In this document: positions 15,001 to 23,937 of the stretch, in pieces
Numbering within the stretch: the stretch's first letter is position 1
Layout of the letters: each line of letters starts with the position of its first letter
NCBI GenBank assembly: GCA_954871525.1
Contig: OX940865.1
Coordinates: 9,114,001 to 9,178,000 of the forward strand
DNA from: Parietaria judaica
Lineage: Eukaryota; Streptophyta; Magnoliopsida; Rosales; Urticaceae
Direction of reading: 5' to 3'
DNA: 64,000 bases
Made by a program: the position numbers and the translations under genes
The notes under the pieces: generated by a model
What the model was told of the DNA's origin: nothing
Seen by the model: only the letters and a program-made list of their open reading frames with translations
The model's database searches: none

Positions 15001-16414
15001 TTGAAGATGTACATAACTATAGGAGCTTGGTGGGCGCTCTTCAATATGTTACCATTACACGCCCTGACATCGCCTTTAGCGTGAATCGTGTATGTCAGTT
15101 CATGCAGAAACCTACAGATGTTCATCTCAAGGCTGTCAAGCGTATCTTGCGCTATCTGCAGGGGTCCCATGATTATGGTTTACATCTTCGGCGTGGTCAC
15201 TCGCTGAACCTTGTTGGGTTTTGTGATGCTGATTGGGCCTCAGACCTTGACGATCGCCGATCCACTTCGGGACACTGTGTGTACCTTGGTCCCAATCTCA
15301 TCTCCTGGCTCTCAAAGAAACAACCCACGGTTTCGCGTTCCAGCACTGAAGCGGAATATAGGAGCTTGGCTGGTCTTGTTTGTGAGGTGACTTGGCTCAC
15401 TTCTCTCCTTCGGGAATTACGTGTGCCTCTGCCTTCACCTCCAGTGCTTTGGTGTGATAACCTTAGCACTGTTCTTCTCTCAGCCAACCCAGTGCTTCAC
15501 GCTAGGACCAAGCACATTGAACTCGATTTGTATTTTGTTCGGGAAAAAGTGTCTCGTGGAGAAATTATTATTCAACACGTGCCGTCAGTTGATCAAATAG
15601 CTGACACTCTCACGAAGCCTCTCTCCGAACCACAGTTCAAGCATCTTCGGTTCAAGCTCAAGATCGAAAGTCTTACCAATCTTCAGCTTGAGGGGGGATG
15701 TTAGAGTATATTCTGTATAGCTGTAGTTTAGGCTTTATGTTTAGATGTTGTTGTTAACAGCTGTAGTTGTCAGGGTATAAATACCAGATTGTAACTGTAT
15801 GATCATTAAGCAAATACAAACAGAATTCTTTCTCCAAATCTGTTTGGCTAGCTCTCTCTCTTTCTCTTCTATTGTTCATCATCTATTAGTTACAAAAAAC
15901 TATAAGAGGCGTGAAAATATACGTACATGTTGGTGACGTGGCAGACCGTAGCATTGGCGAACGAGCAATCGCACAAAACGGTATTATCTTTGGTAACGTT
16001 CCATCTGCACGGATCGATGCTGAAATCCCAATCCGCCTTTCTAAGCGCCTTCCCAACGCCGCTCAGTGCTTCCACTGCATTACAAAGGGGGCGCAAATGC
16101 CAATTACTCTAAATTCCCGTATCAGATACAAGACTAACATCGATGTTATAAGCTAGAATTAAATATAAAGTAAAGTATCTGTTAAAATATTTAAATTTTC
16201 CGGTTATTCTTAGAGTTTAATAGAACGAGACTTAATGAACAAATCATGATACTTAACATTAAACATGCTTGGCTAAGAAATATTGATATGGTTACTTCCT
16301 CATATTGTTGTTCGAGATCCTACCTTCGGCTTTTGGCAAATGGGCAGCGGTGGCAACGGAGAGAAACACGGCGATTGAGGCAAAGGAGAGGAGGAGAAAT
16401 ATCGATCGGAACAT
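22..16414 (-). CDS. Gene A: LRR-VIII-2 (RKF1-like) malectin/LRR receptor kinase, 3' end missing
   Basis: Membrane receptor serine/threonine kinase; ligand unknown. Exons, 5' to 3' on the minus strand: 16324-16414, 15927-16074, 6793-6861, 6464-6532, 6236-6307, 6022-6093, 5857-5928, 5707-5778, 5506-5577, 5326-5397, 5159-5230, 4991-5065, 4796-4858, 4443-4508, 4313-4351, 4062-4102, 2932-3305, 2232-2430, 1533-1703, 1319-1437, 1016-1226, 569-806, 22-172. All junctions are GT-AG and keep phase, giving 876 codons without a stop. The ATG at 16414 opens a signal peptide ([20 protein letters not shown]). LRR repeats follow, then malectin (LHINCGG; YWAGKGT), a TM helix in exon 19, and a kinase with P-loop GEGGFG, AVK lysine, HRDIKATN and DFG, so it looks active. 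The final exon, about 135 codons in B and C, lies beyond base 1. Exon 16 reads [14 protein letters not shown] where B and C have a WCLKK/WCLMK-type motif. Intron 2 is about 9 kb and transposon-laden. Family call is firm; orthology to one Arabidopsis gene is not claimed. Confidence 0.9.
7826..8274. mobile_element. Foldback/MITE-like element in gene A intron 2
   Basis: The two ends are long, imperfect inverted copies. Both contain AAAGTTTGGTCAAA and AAAGTTTAAAAGT followed by GTGGTAAAAATA, and both end in TTAATGA. No open reading frame of interest lies between the arms. No exact target duplication was found, so it is probably old. Class (Mutator-like or other) is undetermined. Confidence 0.6.
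11200..11382 (+). repeat. 5' LTR of copia element
   Basis: 183 bp from TGTTAGAGTA to TTGTTCATCA. It differs from the 3' LTR in two substitutions (TTTAGCTGTT versus TTTAGATGTT; TGTCTGGG versus TGTCAGGG). It contains a TATA box and a CT-rich tract near its end. The last A of the LTR is also the A of an ATG that overlaps the primer-binding site. Confidence 0.95.
11277..11284 (+). promoter_or_regulatory. TATA box of copia LTR
   Basis: TATAAATA in the middle of the 5' LTR, with the same box in the 3' LTR. It is the expected Pol II core promoter of the element, about 100 bp before the end of the LTR. Confidence 0.75.
11383..11394 (+). other. Primer-binding site (initiator-Met tRNA type)
   Basis: TGGTATCAGAGC begins directly after the CA end of the 5' LTR. 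This is the standard plant copia primer-binding site complementary to the 3' end of initiator methionine tRNA. Confidence 0.9.
11421..15704 (+). CDS. Copia gag-pol polyprotein
   Basis: Single uninterrupted frame of about 1427 codons encoding all copia functions. Order: Gag (UBN2-like) with [11 protein letters not shown] near the start; zinc knuckle [14 protein letters not shown] (C-X2-C-X4-H-X4-C); aspartic protease DSGA at 12450; GAG-pre-integrase HHCC finger; integrase core ([24 protein letters not shown]); a Pro/Thr-rich linker; reverse transcriptase with YVDD at 14733-14744; RNase H ([19 protein letters not shown]). The stop lies six bases inside the 3' LTR. The ATG at 11421 is preferred because it follows the primer-binding site; an in-frame ATG at 11382 overlaps the LTR end. 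No frameshift or stop was seen, so the element may be autonomous. Confidence 0.93.
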   Translation: MADSRSNNGGSVNLVSFSHSLSIKLHETNFLVWKQQILSAVLGYGLEEYLFNKDLAPSRFEESGSPNRAFNLFCKQDHILMLWILTSISDLLLPHLVGCDSSYGLWNRLNEYFTSQTRSRARQLKLELQSIKKEGLSLLEYLAKIKSIVDSLNSVGTFLTTEDHIDAILNGLPPEYESFVTSFEFSTAQYSVAAIESMLLSREARREKTSIGSEFNISANYTANQNLMQRGNPPHHFSRVHSSANNPRFGTSSGMRGRGNFRGYGRGGRGKPAWMENRPQCQLCGKLEHIVAECYYRFDQSFQIPANLVGRGKLQFSSQLQSSPQIHAAFSTPEVSDDYDWYADSGATHHVTPDPQNVQHSHEFGGTSQVQVGNGAGLSISRIGYSKMKSSLSHKTFHLHKLLLVPEISKNLLSVRQFCKDNGVFFEFHDDFCLVKNSKTREVVIRGTLKDDLYCFDSSSVKLPSKFKLSSHHSLSTNFFPVSVNSISACNVFDVWHNRLAHPSTAVVRDVLVKCNVPYSNKQAASFCDSCCHGKIHRLPFAKSNSVYTKPLELVHSDLWGPSPILSNSGYKYYVTFVDAFSRLTWIFLLKLKSDVHTVFEQFKTQVEKQLQSSIITLQSDWGGEYEALKGFLAKNGILHKVSCPHTQQQNGVAERKHRTIIEHGLTLLHKASLPMKFWDEAFRTSVFVSNRLPTAALHRKSPIEVLFNRQPDYSFLRVFGCACYPNLRPYNKNKLQYRSTRCTFLGYSINHKGYKCMSSTGRIYISRDVIFDEVSFPFSTINTSPTSVPSTGVLPSAIPPIVTKESFSPTFEAIVHEREVVNGTAASEQSHELSLDSSLSSNSNSTPAQSPTTTPTPAPAPAQSPTSTPTPTPTPDPAPGTPNPLNTHHMVTRSKNGIQMPRVFVSSALEPSNVREALTHQPWRLAMQAEMTALSKNCTWTLMSLPPNRRAIGCKWVFKVKENPDGSIQKYKARLLAQGFHQQPGFDFNETFSPVVKPATIRVVLTLALSQNWPVRQLDVNNAFLNGILEEEVFMRQPPGFESSDNPQLVCKLHKALYGLKQAPRAWFDRLNQALLSLGFMHAKSDHSLFIHHGNDHVTYILVYVDDILITGNNALAIDRLISKLNDAFSLKDMGLLSYFLGIQVTRTADGFHLNQAKYVRDLMLKAKMINCSSAPTPMLSSLKLRASDGDPLEDVHNYRSLVGALQYVTITRPDIAFSVNRVCQFMQKPTDVHLKAVKRILRYLQGSHDYGLHLRRGHSLNLVGFCDADWASDLDDRRSTSGHCVYLGPNLISWLSKKQPTVSRSSTEAEYRSLAGLVCEVTWLTSLLRELRVPLPSPPVLWCDNLSTVLLSANPVLHARTKHIELDLYFVREKVSRGEIIIQHVPSVDQIADTLTKPLSEPQFKHLRFKLKIESLTNLQLEGGC
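13942..14063 (+). repeat. Short tandem CTCCAA/CTCCAG array in the copia polyprotein linker
   Basis: Degenerate hexamer-like repeats of ACTCCA and GCTCCA encode a run of Thr-Pro and Ala-Pro dipeptides between integrase and reverse transcriptase. The same DNA gives Leu-Gln repeats in another frame. This looks like a flexible linker expanded by slippage. Confidence 0.85.
15690..15698 (+). other. Polypurine tract of copia element
   Basis: GAGGGGGGA immediately precedes the TG of the 3' LTR, the normal site for plus-strand priming. It overlaps the last codons of the polyprotein. Confidence 0.85.
15699..15881 (+). repeat. 3' LTR of copia element
   Basis: 183-bp direct repeat of the 5' LTR, ending in CA and followed by the target duplication TCTAT at 15882-15886. 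It ends 45 bp from exon 2 of gene A. Confidence 0.95.
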
Positions 16415-19400
16415 TATGGTAGAGCGAGGAGAGAGCTTATGGGTTTATATCGCAACGAAGAAGAGATTATACATTGTTTAAGTACATATAATCATAACTA
16501 ATGGCTTAATTCTACGGGATGGAGATCTGAGCTTATTTGAATGAGGATGTGAGAAGAGTGAAGAGGAGGTGAGAACTGACTACTTCTGCTTGGTTTTGTG
16601 TATAGTAAGCAAGTACGAGAGAGTAGACTTCCCTTAGATATTTCCTAGTCAACTCATGCCTTATTGTTCACTGTTCAGTGTGTAATATCAATTAGTAAAT
16701 AGCCAAAATACCCTTAACTTATCATTTTAGTCCCTGAATGATTTTTTGGGATTTTTGCGGAATAAGTATCAGTAATTTTTCAAATGACTCCGACCAGTTT
16801 CATTATTTTTTTATGGCTAGGGAAAGTGCTAATACTCTGAAATTATAAGTCAAATGTCATGTGACATCCAATTGACCGCCACATCGCATGTCATGTCTTT
16901 CGATTGCGCATGGCATTTTTTTTTAATTTTTTTAATATATTTTATTTAAAAAATCAAAATAATTTTTTTTTACTCGAATTTTTAACACCAAAACCGGATT
17001 TGTTATACACTGTCATTCAAAATACCATATTGAAGTACCCAAAATCCAAAATACCCAAAACATTTACCCAGAATCTAAAAATACTTAATTAGAATACCCA
17101 AACACTAAAAAAATTGCCCGAATTAATATCTAGACTAAAATAACCACGTAACTTTTTTTTATTTATTTTGGAATTTTAAAATACCCGAATTAAAATACTC
17201 GTGTTAAAATAATAAGATTCCAAAAAGCAAAATATACGAATTTCGGACCGCTTTCGGTAGAGGGGCTCGTCGTATACGGCTTTGGCGGACTCGGCCTCGC
17301 CGTACGGACTCATCGCACACGGTCTCAGTGATCTACGCTCATTATATACGGGCTCGTAAGTGGCGAAACCAGGAATTAACTTGGGGGATTGCTAGATTTA
17401 AATTTTTGTAAGAAATTACATTTAGAGTGGTTATATTTAATTTTTTTGTGAAAACTCGGGGTAGCTAAACAAAAAATTTATGTCAATTACACAAATAAAA
17501 ATGAAAAGTAAGATAAAATAGTAAAAAAATAAGAGAGGTGTTTCAAAGTTCAAACCACCTCTACTTCCCAGATGATCCGCTCATGGGGATCATCATATAC
17601 TTTGGCTCATCGTAAGCGATATGTTCGAGCTCTACCTCGTTTTTTGTAGCTTTTTCGTAACATCACATTAATATTGGATTCATCAAGAATTGATTGGGCC
17701 ATCCATGATCACTTGAACAAGGCATCAAATTGACAGATTAAACACAACACAACGATCTTGTCACGTCTATGCACCTCTTACGTCTAAGAAAGCATTGCTA
17801 GCATGTCCTCTCTTTAATGTTATTGCCCAAATTGAACGATTTTGATACCAACTTATGCAGACCCGCTTTATTGGATAGACGGACTAACAAATGGTTGAAT
17901 TTTACAATTAATTCATGAAATTTGTTCAACATGTATATATAAAAATTAACAATTAACACAATCCTAAAATAACTCAAATAAAACATTTATAAAGAAGGAT
18001 AAATGAACGACCAAATAATAAACTCAAGGCAAAATAGTGAAGAGATAAGTCAATGATGAACATGGTGCATGAGTTTTCATGAGATTATGGAGCATTGATA
18101 CGTGAGTATCCTTGGTTGAATCAATTTCTGAAGCTAGAAAAATCTATAGGATCAATAGAGCTTTGATTTGAATAAGCTTTATCTAGCTACGCAAAAGAAC
18201 ATGTACTAATCAAAACCGAACGAACAAGCCTCGTGCTTTCAAAGAAATGTGAAGATCTTACGTTATATTTTAAGAACTAAATTAGGTCACATTTAATCCT
18301 TACAAAGAAATATCTTCTTGAGGGATAAGAGAATTGAAGACAACGTTGTGGAAATTCTACTTCTTTATCTCTTCAAATGCGGAAAAGATTTTAATATATA
18401 ATAAACAAGTCATTGTTGGCTGCAAAAGAAAGTTCCTTGTCTACATGCATGCACGTACGTCGTTCAAATTTCAATTGCAACGGTCATTATCAAATAAATA
18501 CTACAATGCGTGTTTATTAGTTGACAAACAAAAAATTTGTGGAAATTGATTTTCTTTGTCAATTTTAGAGACTCAAAAATAAATTTTACATCAATTAATC
18601 TCATTGTAAAAAGATTATAATTAAGGACTTTCATCCAAATTTATTTGTCTAAATTTGTTTAACTCAATGGTAACTATAAAGCGTAAGCTCTGACGCATAT
18701 ACTTGCTATGCAAGTTTCCTTGCCTATCACGTATGCGCATAATAGTAATTTTAATCATAATTTCTCTACTATAAAAGTGGCAGCAGTTAGTTGCATTTCA
18801 GTGTCTGCAACTCTTGTATTTACTTGATAATTTAATCAAAGAAGTTTTCTTCTGTCTCCCACTTCGTACCTTCTCTTCTTGATTCAAGTCCACCAAAAGG
18901 CACTAAGAGTGAAGCCTCCTTCTCTTCTTGATTCAAGTCCACCAAAAGGCACTAAGAGTGAAGCCTCCTTGTCATTTTTCTTCATCGTGTGGTTGGGGTT
19001 CTGGTTTTAGTTTCGGTAGCGATCCGTTTTTTTAGAACTAACAGTAACTTCATTACATCCCTATACAAGAGCTCACAGGTTCAAACTCAATGAAATGCGT
19101 GTCCCTTTTACAATTGTAAACTTGGTCAATAAAATCATTTGGTCTTACACTGAATATATCTAGTAATATGATAGTACATTGTAACGTTGGCTAATAGTGT
19201 CACCTCATTAAAAAAATTAGATTAGGACTTACCATTTATAGATTAATGAAAAAAAAAGTAACAGAAAACGACATGGGAGCTTTGAATTTTTAGAGTGAAA
19301 CAAACCCGATAAAAAGGGCTTAGCAAGATGTGTTGAAGTTTTAGTTATCCGGAAAAATTCCATCATTTCGGGCTTCCAATTGGCATTTTGGGTTTTTCAT

Positions 19401-20296
19401 CAATCTTTTCTTACACTTCCATTTACTTTCAGAGTCTTGAATGCTTTTTATTTGGTCATTATAAAATATGCGATAGCTAGATTTTTTTGTCTGACATGCA
19501 TAAAAAATTACCCGGATTGGAAAACCCAGAACTAGTTAAGACCCATATTCATATTCTGGGTACCCAGAACGAATTGAAATCCGGTTCCGGTTTCAATTCC
19601 TAATTTTTACAAATTGAGTTTTTTTTATCAAGCTTGTTTTTTGCAACCGAGCTATATATGATATAATAAATTATATATTACTATGTGATTTACCTTCCAA
19701 ACTTATTGCCGCATTTGAACTTTTGGTCGCATTTGTGCTTTTTTTACTTATGTGTTCCTTTTTAACATGATTTTTGCATTATAATCTGTTAAAACTGTTG
19801 TTATATGTGTTTTTTGGGATTTTAAAAATTAATTAAATAATAAAAAATATATATTCTTAAATCAATCCAAGCCATCCCCAAAAAAAGTTCTGGGGGCCCA
19901 TTTATTCATTTATTCAAATTGGCAAGTATGGAAAATAAAAATAAAAGTAATTATTAATTATTAAATAAATATTTAAACAAGCGAGCGCACCCGAGCGCAC
20001 CCTCAGGGCCTCAAAAACACGCCCTCAAAGGGTAATTGTGCGCCCTCAGGGTGTGCAAATAATATATTAATGACCTAAAACTTCTCAAAGAAGCTTCGTA
20101 CCATAACTATAAATACTGTCAAAGACAAGAAAGTCATTCTCATGCTAGGAGGCTCTCCTTATTAAATAATAGCTCATTCGAACGTCGCTAGTGTTAAAAA
20201 ATTATGTTTCTCTATTTTTCTTACTCCCGACTCCAAATACCCGTCAAATCTTGAGTCTCGGAGCAGTTTACTGAGGGCCCATTTCATATACCCTTA
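16415..20296. other. Upstream region of gene A and spacer, no gene seen
   Basis: The first few hundred bases should hold the gene A promoter and 5' UTR (minus-strand transcription), but no clear TATA box could be fixed. The rest is AT-rich with low-complexity ATACCC/CCAAAA sequence near 16990-17180 and a 49-bp tandem duplication at 18869. Short ORFs here match nothing recognised. A TTGGTATCAAAA-like site near 17845 on the minus strand could be a relic retrotransposon primer site. Confidence 0.6.
18869..18970. repeat. Two-copy 49-bp perfect tandem repeat
   Basis: The unit at 18869-18917, starting CCTTCTCTTCTTGATTCAAG, is repeated without change at 18918-18966, followed by the first four bases of a third copy. 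Perfect identity in otherwise non-coding DNA points to a recent slippage or duplication event. Confidence 0.9.
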
Positions 20297-22558
20297 TAGA
20301 GTCGCGATGCATCGCGGGTGGACGGGTCGCGATGAGTCGCGAGTTCGCGAGAAATGTGGATGTGTTGTTTGCGGCATATGTACCTATTTGTTTCCAATGT
20401 TTAATTTTATTAATTTTTACCCGAATTTAACTATCAAACTTTATTAATTATTTCAAAATTATATATAGGTATGTTAATTATTTATAATTATTATGTATAA
20501 TTTATTTATTTATTTCAAAATTATATTTAAGTATGTTATAATTAATTATTTTGTAACATATTAAATATTTTGATTTATGTTAATTTTTAATTTTTTAACA
20601 TATGTTAATAAATATTAATTTGTAACATATTATAATAATTTTAACAAATTTTATAGCACTTAAATAAATATGGTGGAACCAGAAATTAAAAAAAGTTGTA
20701 TCATTCATTGTGAATATTACAATAAGGTGGAAGAAAGTTGTAAATATTCAGTGTAAATATTACAAGATGCCTCACTAAAACCTCTCTTGTAAAACCCTCC
20801 TTATGGACTTAAAACCAAGAGAGGAAAGAGCACATCATTGTTGGCGGTTACTTTCCATCACTCGGGGAATAAGGCTTTAAACTTTTCATTCATTACATCG
20901 AGGTCGATTGGGTCGGACCGTTGGGCTATCACGGGGTTACGGTACATCCAACCATTCAACATTACTACTTGCTCGAGGTGTGTGTTGGTTGTTCTCGCCC
21001 TCCGGTCGTCGATGATATTTTGAGCCGTACTGAATTCGCTCTCCGAAGCAACACTTGAAATGGGGACGGACAGTATATCCCTCGCCTTTCTCACCAATAT
21101 CGGTAATGTGTCCCGTTGATTCTTCCACCATGCGATCATATCAAACTTATCATCTTCATCGTCGATCCGAAGCCCGTAGTACTGATTCACTTCTTCCAGT
21201 GCGCCCGAAGTGTTGTCCGCCGGTGGAGGTGCCGTACCCGATCCCGATGCTTCCCCGCGATCTAGTCGTTGCTTGCATCTCCGGCTAAACGCCTATCCGG
21301 TTTTGGTCCATCAATGCTCGCTGCTCCGCCACGACGTTGAACTGTGGGAGCCGCCGTTTGTATTCACTTTACAATTCATAAAACGCTTCATTGACAACCT
21401 TAACATAATCAGTGTAATCCACCCCTATGTTTTCCCCGATTGCTAACATCAATGGCCCGAAAGTAAACAATATTCGAGGATCTAGTATAGAACCGAAGCA
21501 AAACGAAAACGGGGGTAGATCCCAATAAATTTTGAATTTGTCAATCATTTTTGGAACAAGTTGAAAAATAATAGAATCATTTTTGAATTCATCTAAAGCT
21601 GAAGTAATTTGATATAAACCAGAAAGACAATGATTCAACGAGGGTCGTTTTTTGTTAGAAAAATTTAAAGTAACAGCATAAAAGGGTTTGAGAAAGGTGG
21701 TGACTTTCTCCGCGATTTCCCATTCCGCCTCTGTGATCCACGTTGTGGGCTCGAGTTCCCCGCGTAGGAAGTGGTCCAAAGGTAGCCTTTGCTTACAAAC
21801 AACTGAAACCGTTGTGTATCATAGGGATAATTTGGATTTGGAGGGGAGAGAAATATTTCTTGGGGTAGCATAACGGGAATGTAGTCGTCGGGCGTGGGTT
21901 GCGATTCTCACCCAATTTGAAATTGGGGTTGCAAATTCCTAGCCGTCCTTCAAGCCCTGGAACTACCGCTTTTTCGACTCATAATGAATAAAAAATAAAA
22001 CTTTAGAAATTAAGAACTTTAGAACTTGAGAACTCTAGAACTTGAAAGCTTAGAAAATTGAGAGAATTAAAGAGAAGAATAGAAGAGTGGTGTGGGAAAA
22101 TGAGGGTGGAAGAGGTGGTATTTATAGAGTTTGAGGAGAGAGCGGGGTGGTTGAATAATTATTATGATGAGTTAAGTGGGTGAATAATTATGAGGGGATA
22201 AGTGGGTGAATAATTATGAGGGGATAGTGGGTGAAAAAAATTTGAAATTTGAAATTTTAGGGTTGAAATTCAAGTAAAGTACTGGGTAAAAATTGTGATT
22301 GGGTAATAAATTTCGGGTGAAAAGTGATTATTATTGCCATAAACAAACACAAATTATTCACACCCCTCGGATCAATGACGTGTCAGGCTGCGATTGGTCG
22401 AAAGCAATTCGCGCGAATCACGCCTCCCACGTTGTGATTTCCACCATACGTCGTGATGAGTCGCGATTCCTGACAGCCAATCACGATCGACCGCGAACAC
22501 CCCCAAAACGTCGCGACTCGTCGCGAATGATATTTTCTCATCATGACTTGAAGCTCTA
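20297..22558 (-). mobile_element. Decayed hAT transposon copy
   Basis: Same family as the element at 55241-57180: matching 3' UTR beside the transposase stop, matching promoter with CTATAAATACC, matching N-terminal coding start and C-terminal dimerisation domain. Putative ends are TAGAG at 20297 and the complementary CTCTA ending at 22558, followed inward by TCGCGA-rich arrays. No 8-bp duplication was recognised around these ends, so borders are approximate. The promoter side carries a tandem GTGGGTGAATAATTATGAGG repeat near 22180-22235. Confidence 0.75.
20858..21982 (-). pseudogene. hAT transposase remnant
   Basis: The start codon at 21982 aligns with that of the 55-kb copy, but a stop appears within about a dozen codons where the other copy has a sense codon. 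The N-terminal segment (PQEIFLSPPNPNYPYDTQR) is joined in a different frame to the last part of the catalytic domain (LNFSNKKRPSLNHCLSGLYQ; ILDPR), then a stop after NRIGV, then the dimerisation domain with PISSVASESEFSTAQNIIDD. The BED finger and most of the catalytic core are missing. It is non-functional. Confidence 0.85.
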
Positions 22559-23437
22559 AGCATTAGGCCAAGCAAAATTAGTTGGTGTATAAATCTATTT
22601 CAACGTAGCAATTAAAAATAATGAACCTTGCCCCAATAAATAAAGTTAATAAAGTGTATTGCTTAGCTTTTCTCAAGTTAAGTTAGTGATCGTACTAGGT
22701 GTTATATAATTTCTTTATAGTTTTGTTTTGTTTTTTGTTTTTTTGGTTTTGGGCTTTGACTAGAAGTTGATTTATCGTTCTGTTTCTACGTGAGTGAATG
22801 CATGCCTTTTTAATCATTAATCTAGTGCCTTTGAATTTGTGCCACTTTGTTCATGATCAACAGTAACTTTCTATTATTTATATTGACACGAAAAGAAACT
22901 AACAAGTCACCTTTAGAAAACTGCAGATTTTTTATTGACTTGCGGTCTAATTACGTGTTTCCATTGTAATCCCCTTGCCTTGAAGGAGGAATAAATGAAA
23001 ACATTCAAACATAATATCTGACATCTGTATAACTTCGTAATTATATTCAAATTATTTTTATTTTTATGCTAATTTTTCGAGGAAAAATACCTCAGATTTA
23101 TCATTAGAGTGGGATTCCATTCCAAAAAAATCACATACGATAACTCTTTTCTTTTTTTGGAAACCCATGGATTTTCCAGCTGCATTTTTTAATACTCTCT
23201 CAATATAAGAACATATAAATCAAAATTTACATGTTAAATTTTGGCAGGAACCCTTTCCAAAGATGAATTTTTGTAATTGAAAAATGAAAGAAATTGAAAT
23301 TTTTAACATAATATTGAAAAGATACTTTAATTTTTTTTATTAAATAATTATATAGAATAATAATAATAAATATTTTTAAATATACTATTATTTTACAAAG
23401 TGAATGTACAATTCTATTGGCACAATCATTATTATTA
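22559..23437. other. AT-rich spacer, no gene seen
   Basis: No coding frame with recognisable features, no RNA gene and no clear transposon end. Contains T-rich runs around 22725-22750 and scattered AT repeats. Confidence 0.6.
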
Positions 23438-23928
23438 GGGATAATAGCGGCATAAGTCGTCAACCTTTACTCAACTGGAGCGGCATAGCCCCAACCTCAT
23501 TTAATAACGGTATAAGTATCAAAAGATGATTTCCGTCCATATTTGACTAACGGAAGTAGTCAACATTTGCGTGGTCAGCTTCTCGTCAACTGGACACCAC
23601 GTAATCCGACATGTCACCACACACGTCATCCTCGTGTCATCAAATTTAATGCAAAATTAATGGTGATGGAGGGATTCGAACCATTGCCCTCGCATGTGGT
23701 GATGGAGGGAATCAAATTTAATGCAAAATTAATGGTGATGGAGGATGACAAGTATGGTGACATGTCGATTACGTGGCGTCAACGTTGACGGGAATGCAAA
23801 CGTTGACTACTTCCGTTAGTCAAATATGGACGGAAATCATCTTTTGGTACTTATACCGCTATTAAATGAGGTTGGAGCTATGCCGCCCCAATTGAGTAAA
23901 GGTTGAGGACTTATGCCGCTATTATCCC
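23438..23928. mobile_element. Inverted-repeat element (MULE-like MITE) with 9-bp TSD
   Basis: Ends are inverted copies over more than 100 bp: GGGATAATAGCGGCATAAGT at the left matches the complement of the right end, and both arms contain the TCCGTCCATATTTGACTAAC block. It is flanked by a 9-bp direct repeat TTATTATTA (23429-23437 and 23929-23937). A 9-bp duplication suits Mutator-like elements; the duplication is low-complexity, so it is weaker evidence than usual. The centre carries a partial direct repeat (ATCAAATTTAATGCAAAATT twice). No transposase. Confidence 0.8.
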
Positions 23929-23937
23929 TTATTATTA

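Larger units (their letters stand above)
11200..15881 (+). mobile_element. Intact Ty1/copia LTR retrotransposon
   Basis: A 4682-bp element with 183-bp LTRs starting TG and ending CA, a perfect 5-bp target duplication TCTAT (11195-11199 and 15882-15886), a tRNA-iMet-type primer-binding site just inside the 5' LTR, one long gag-pol frame and a purine tract before the 3' LTR. The LTRs differ at two of 183 positions by eye, so the insertion is recent. It lies antisense to host gene A inside intron 2. The very short LTRs would fit an Ale/Retrofit-type lineage, but that is inferred from size only. Confidence 0.96.
6862..15926 (-). other. Giant intron 2 of gene A (about 9.1 kb)
   Basis: The intron lies between the N-terminal exon (ending ...CHVTN) and the first LRR exon; genes B and C have about 560 and 310 bp here. 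It holds a foldback element (7826-8274), the intact copia (11200-15881) and AT-rich DNA without a credible gene at 6862-7825 and 8275-11199. A stretch near 6940-7420 has GGGCCGGCTC and AGGCCCTAGGGG motifs that resemble an old hAT terminus, but no matching ends were found. The copia 3' LTR ends only 45 bp from the 5' splice site of exon 2. Confidence 0.85.

Noticed and set aside
17798..17986. Possible LTR relic with TTGGTATCAAAA primer-like site on the minus strand
   Set aside because: No matching second LTR, no coding relic nearby and the primer match is imperfect.
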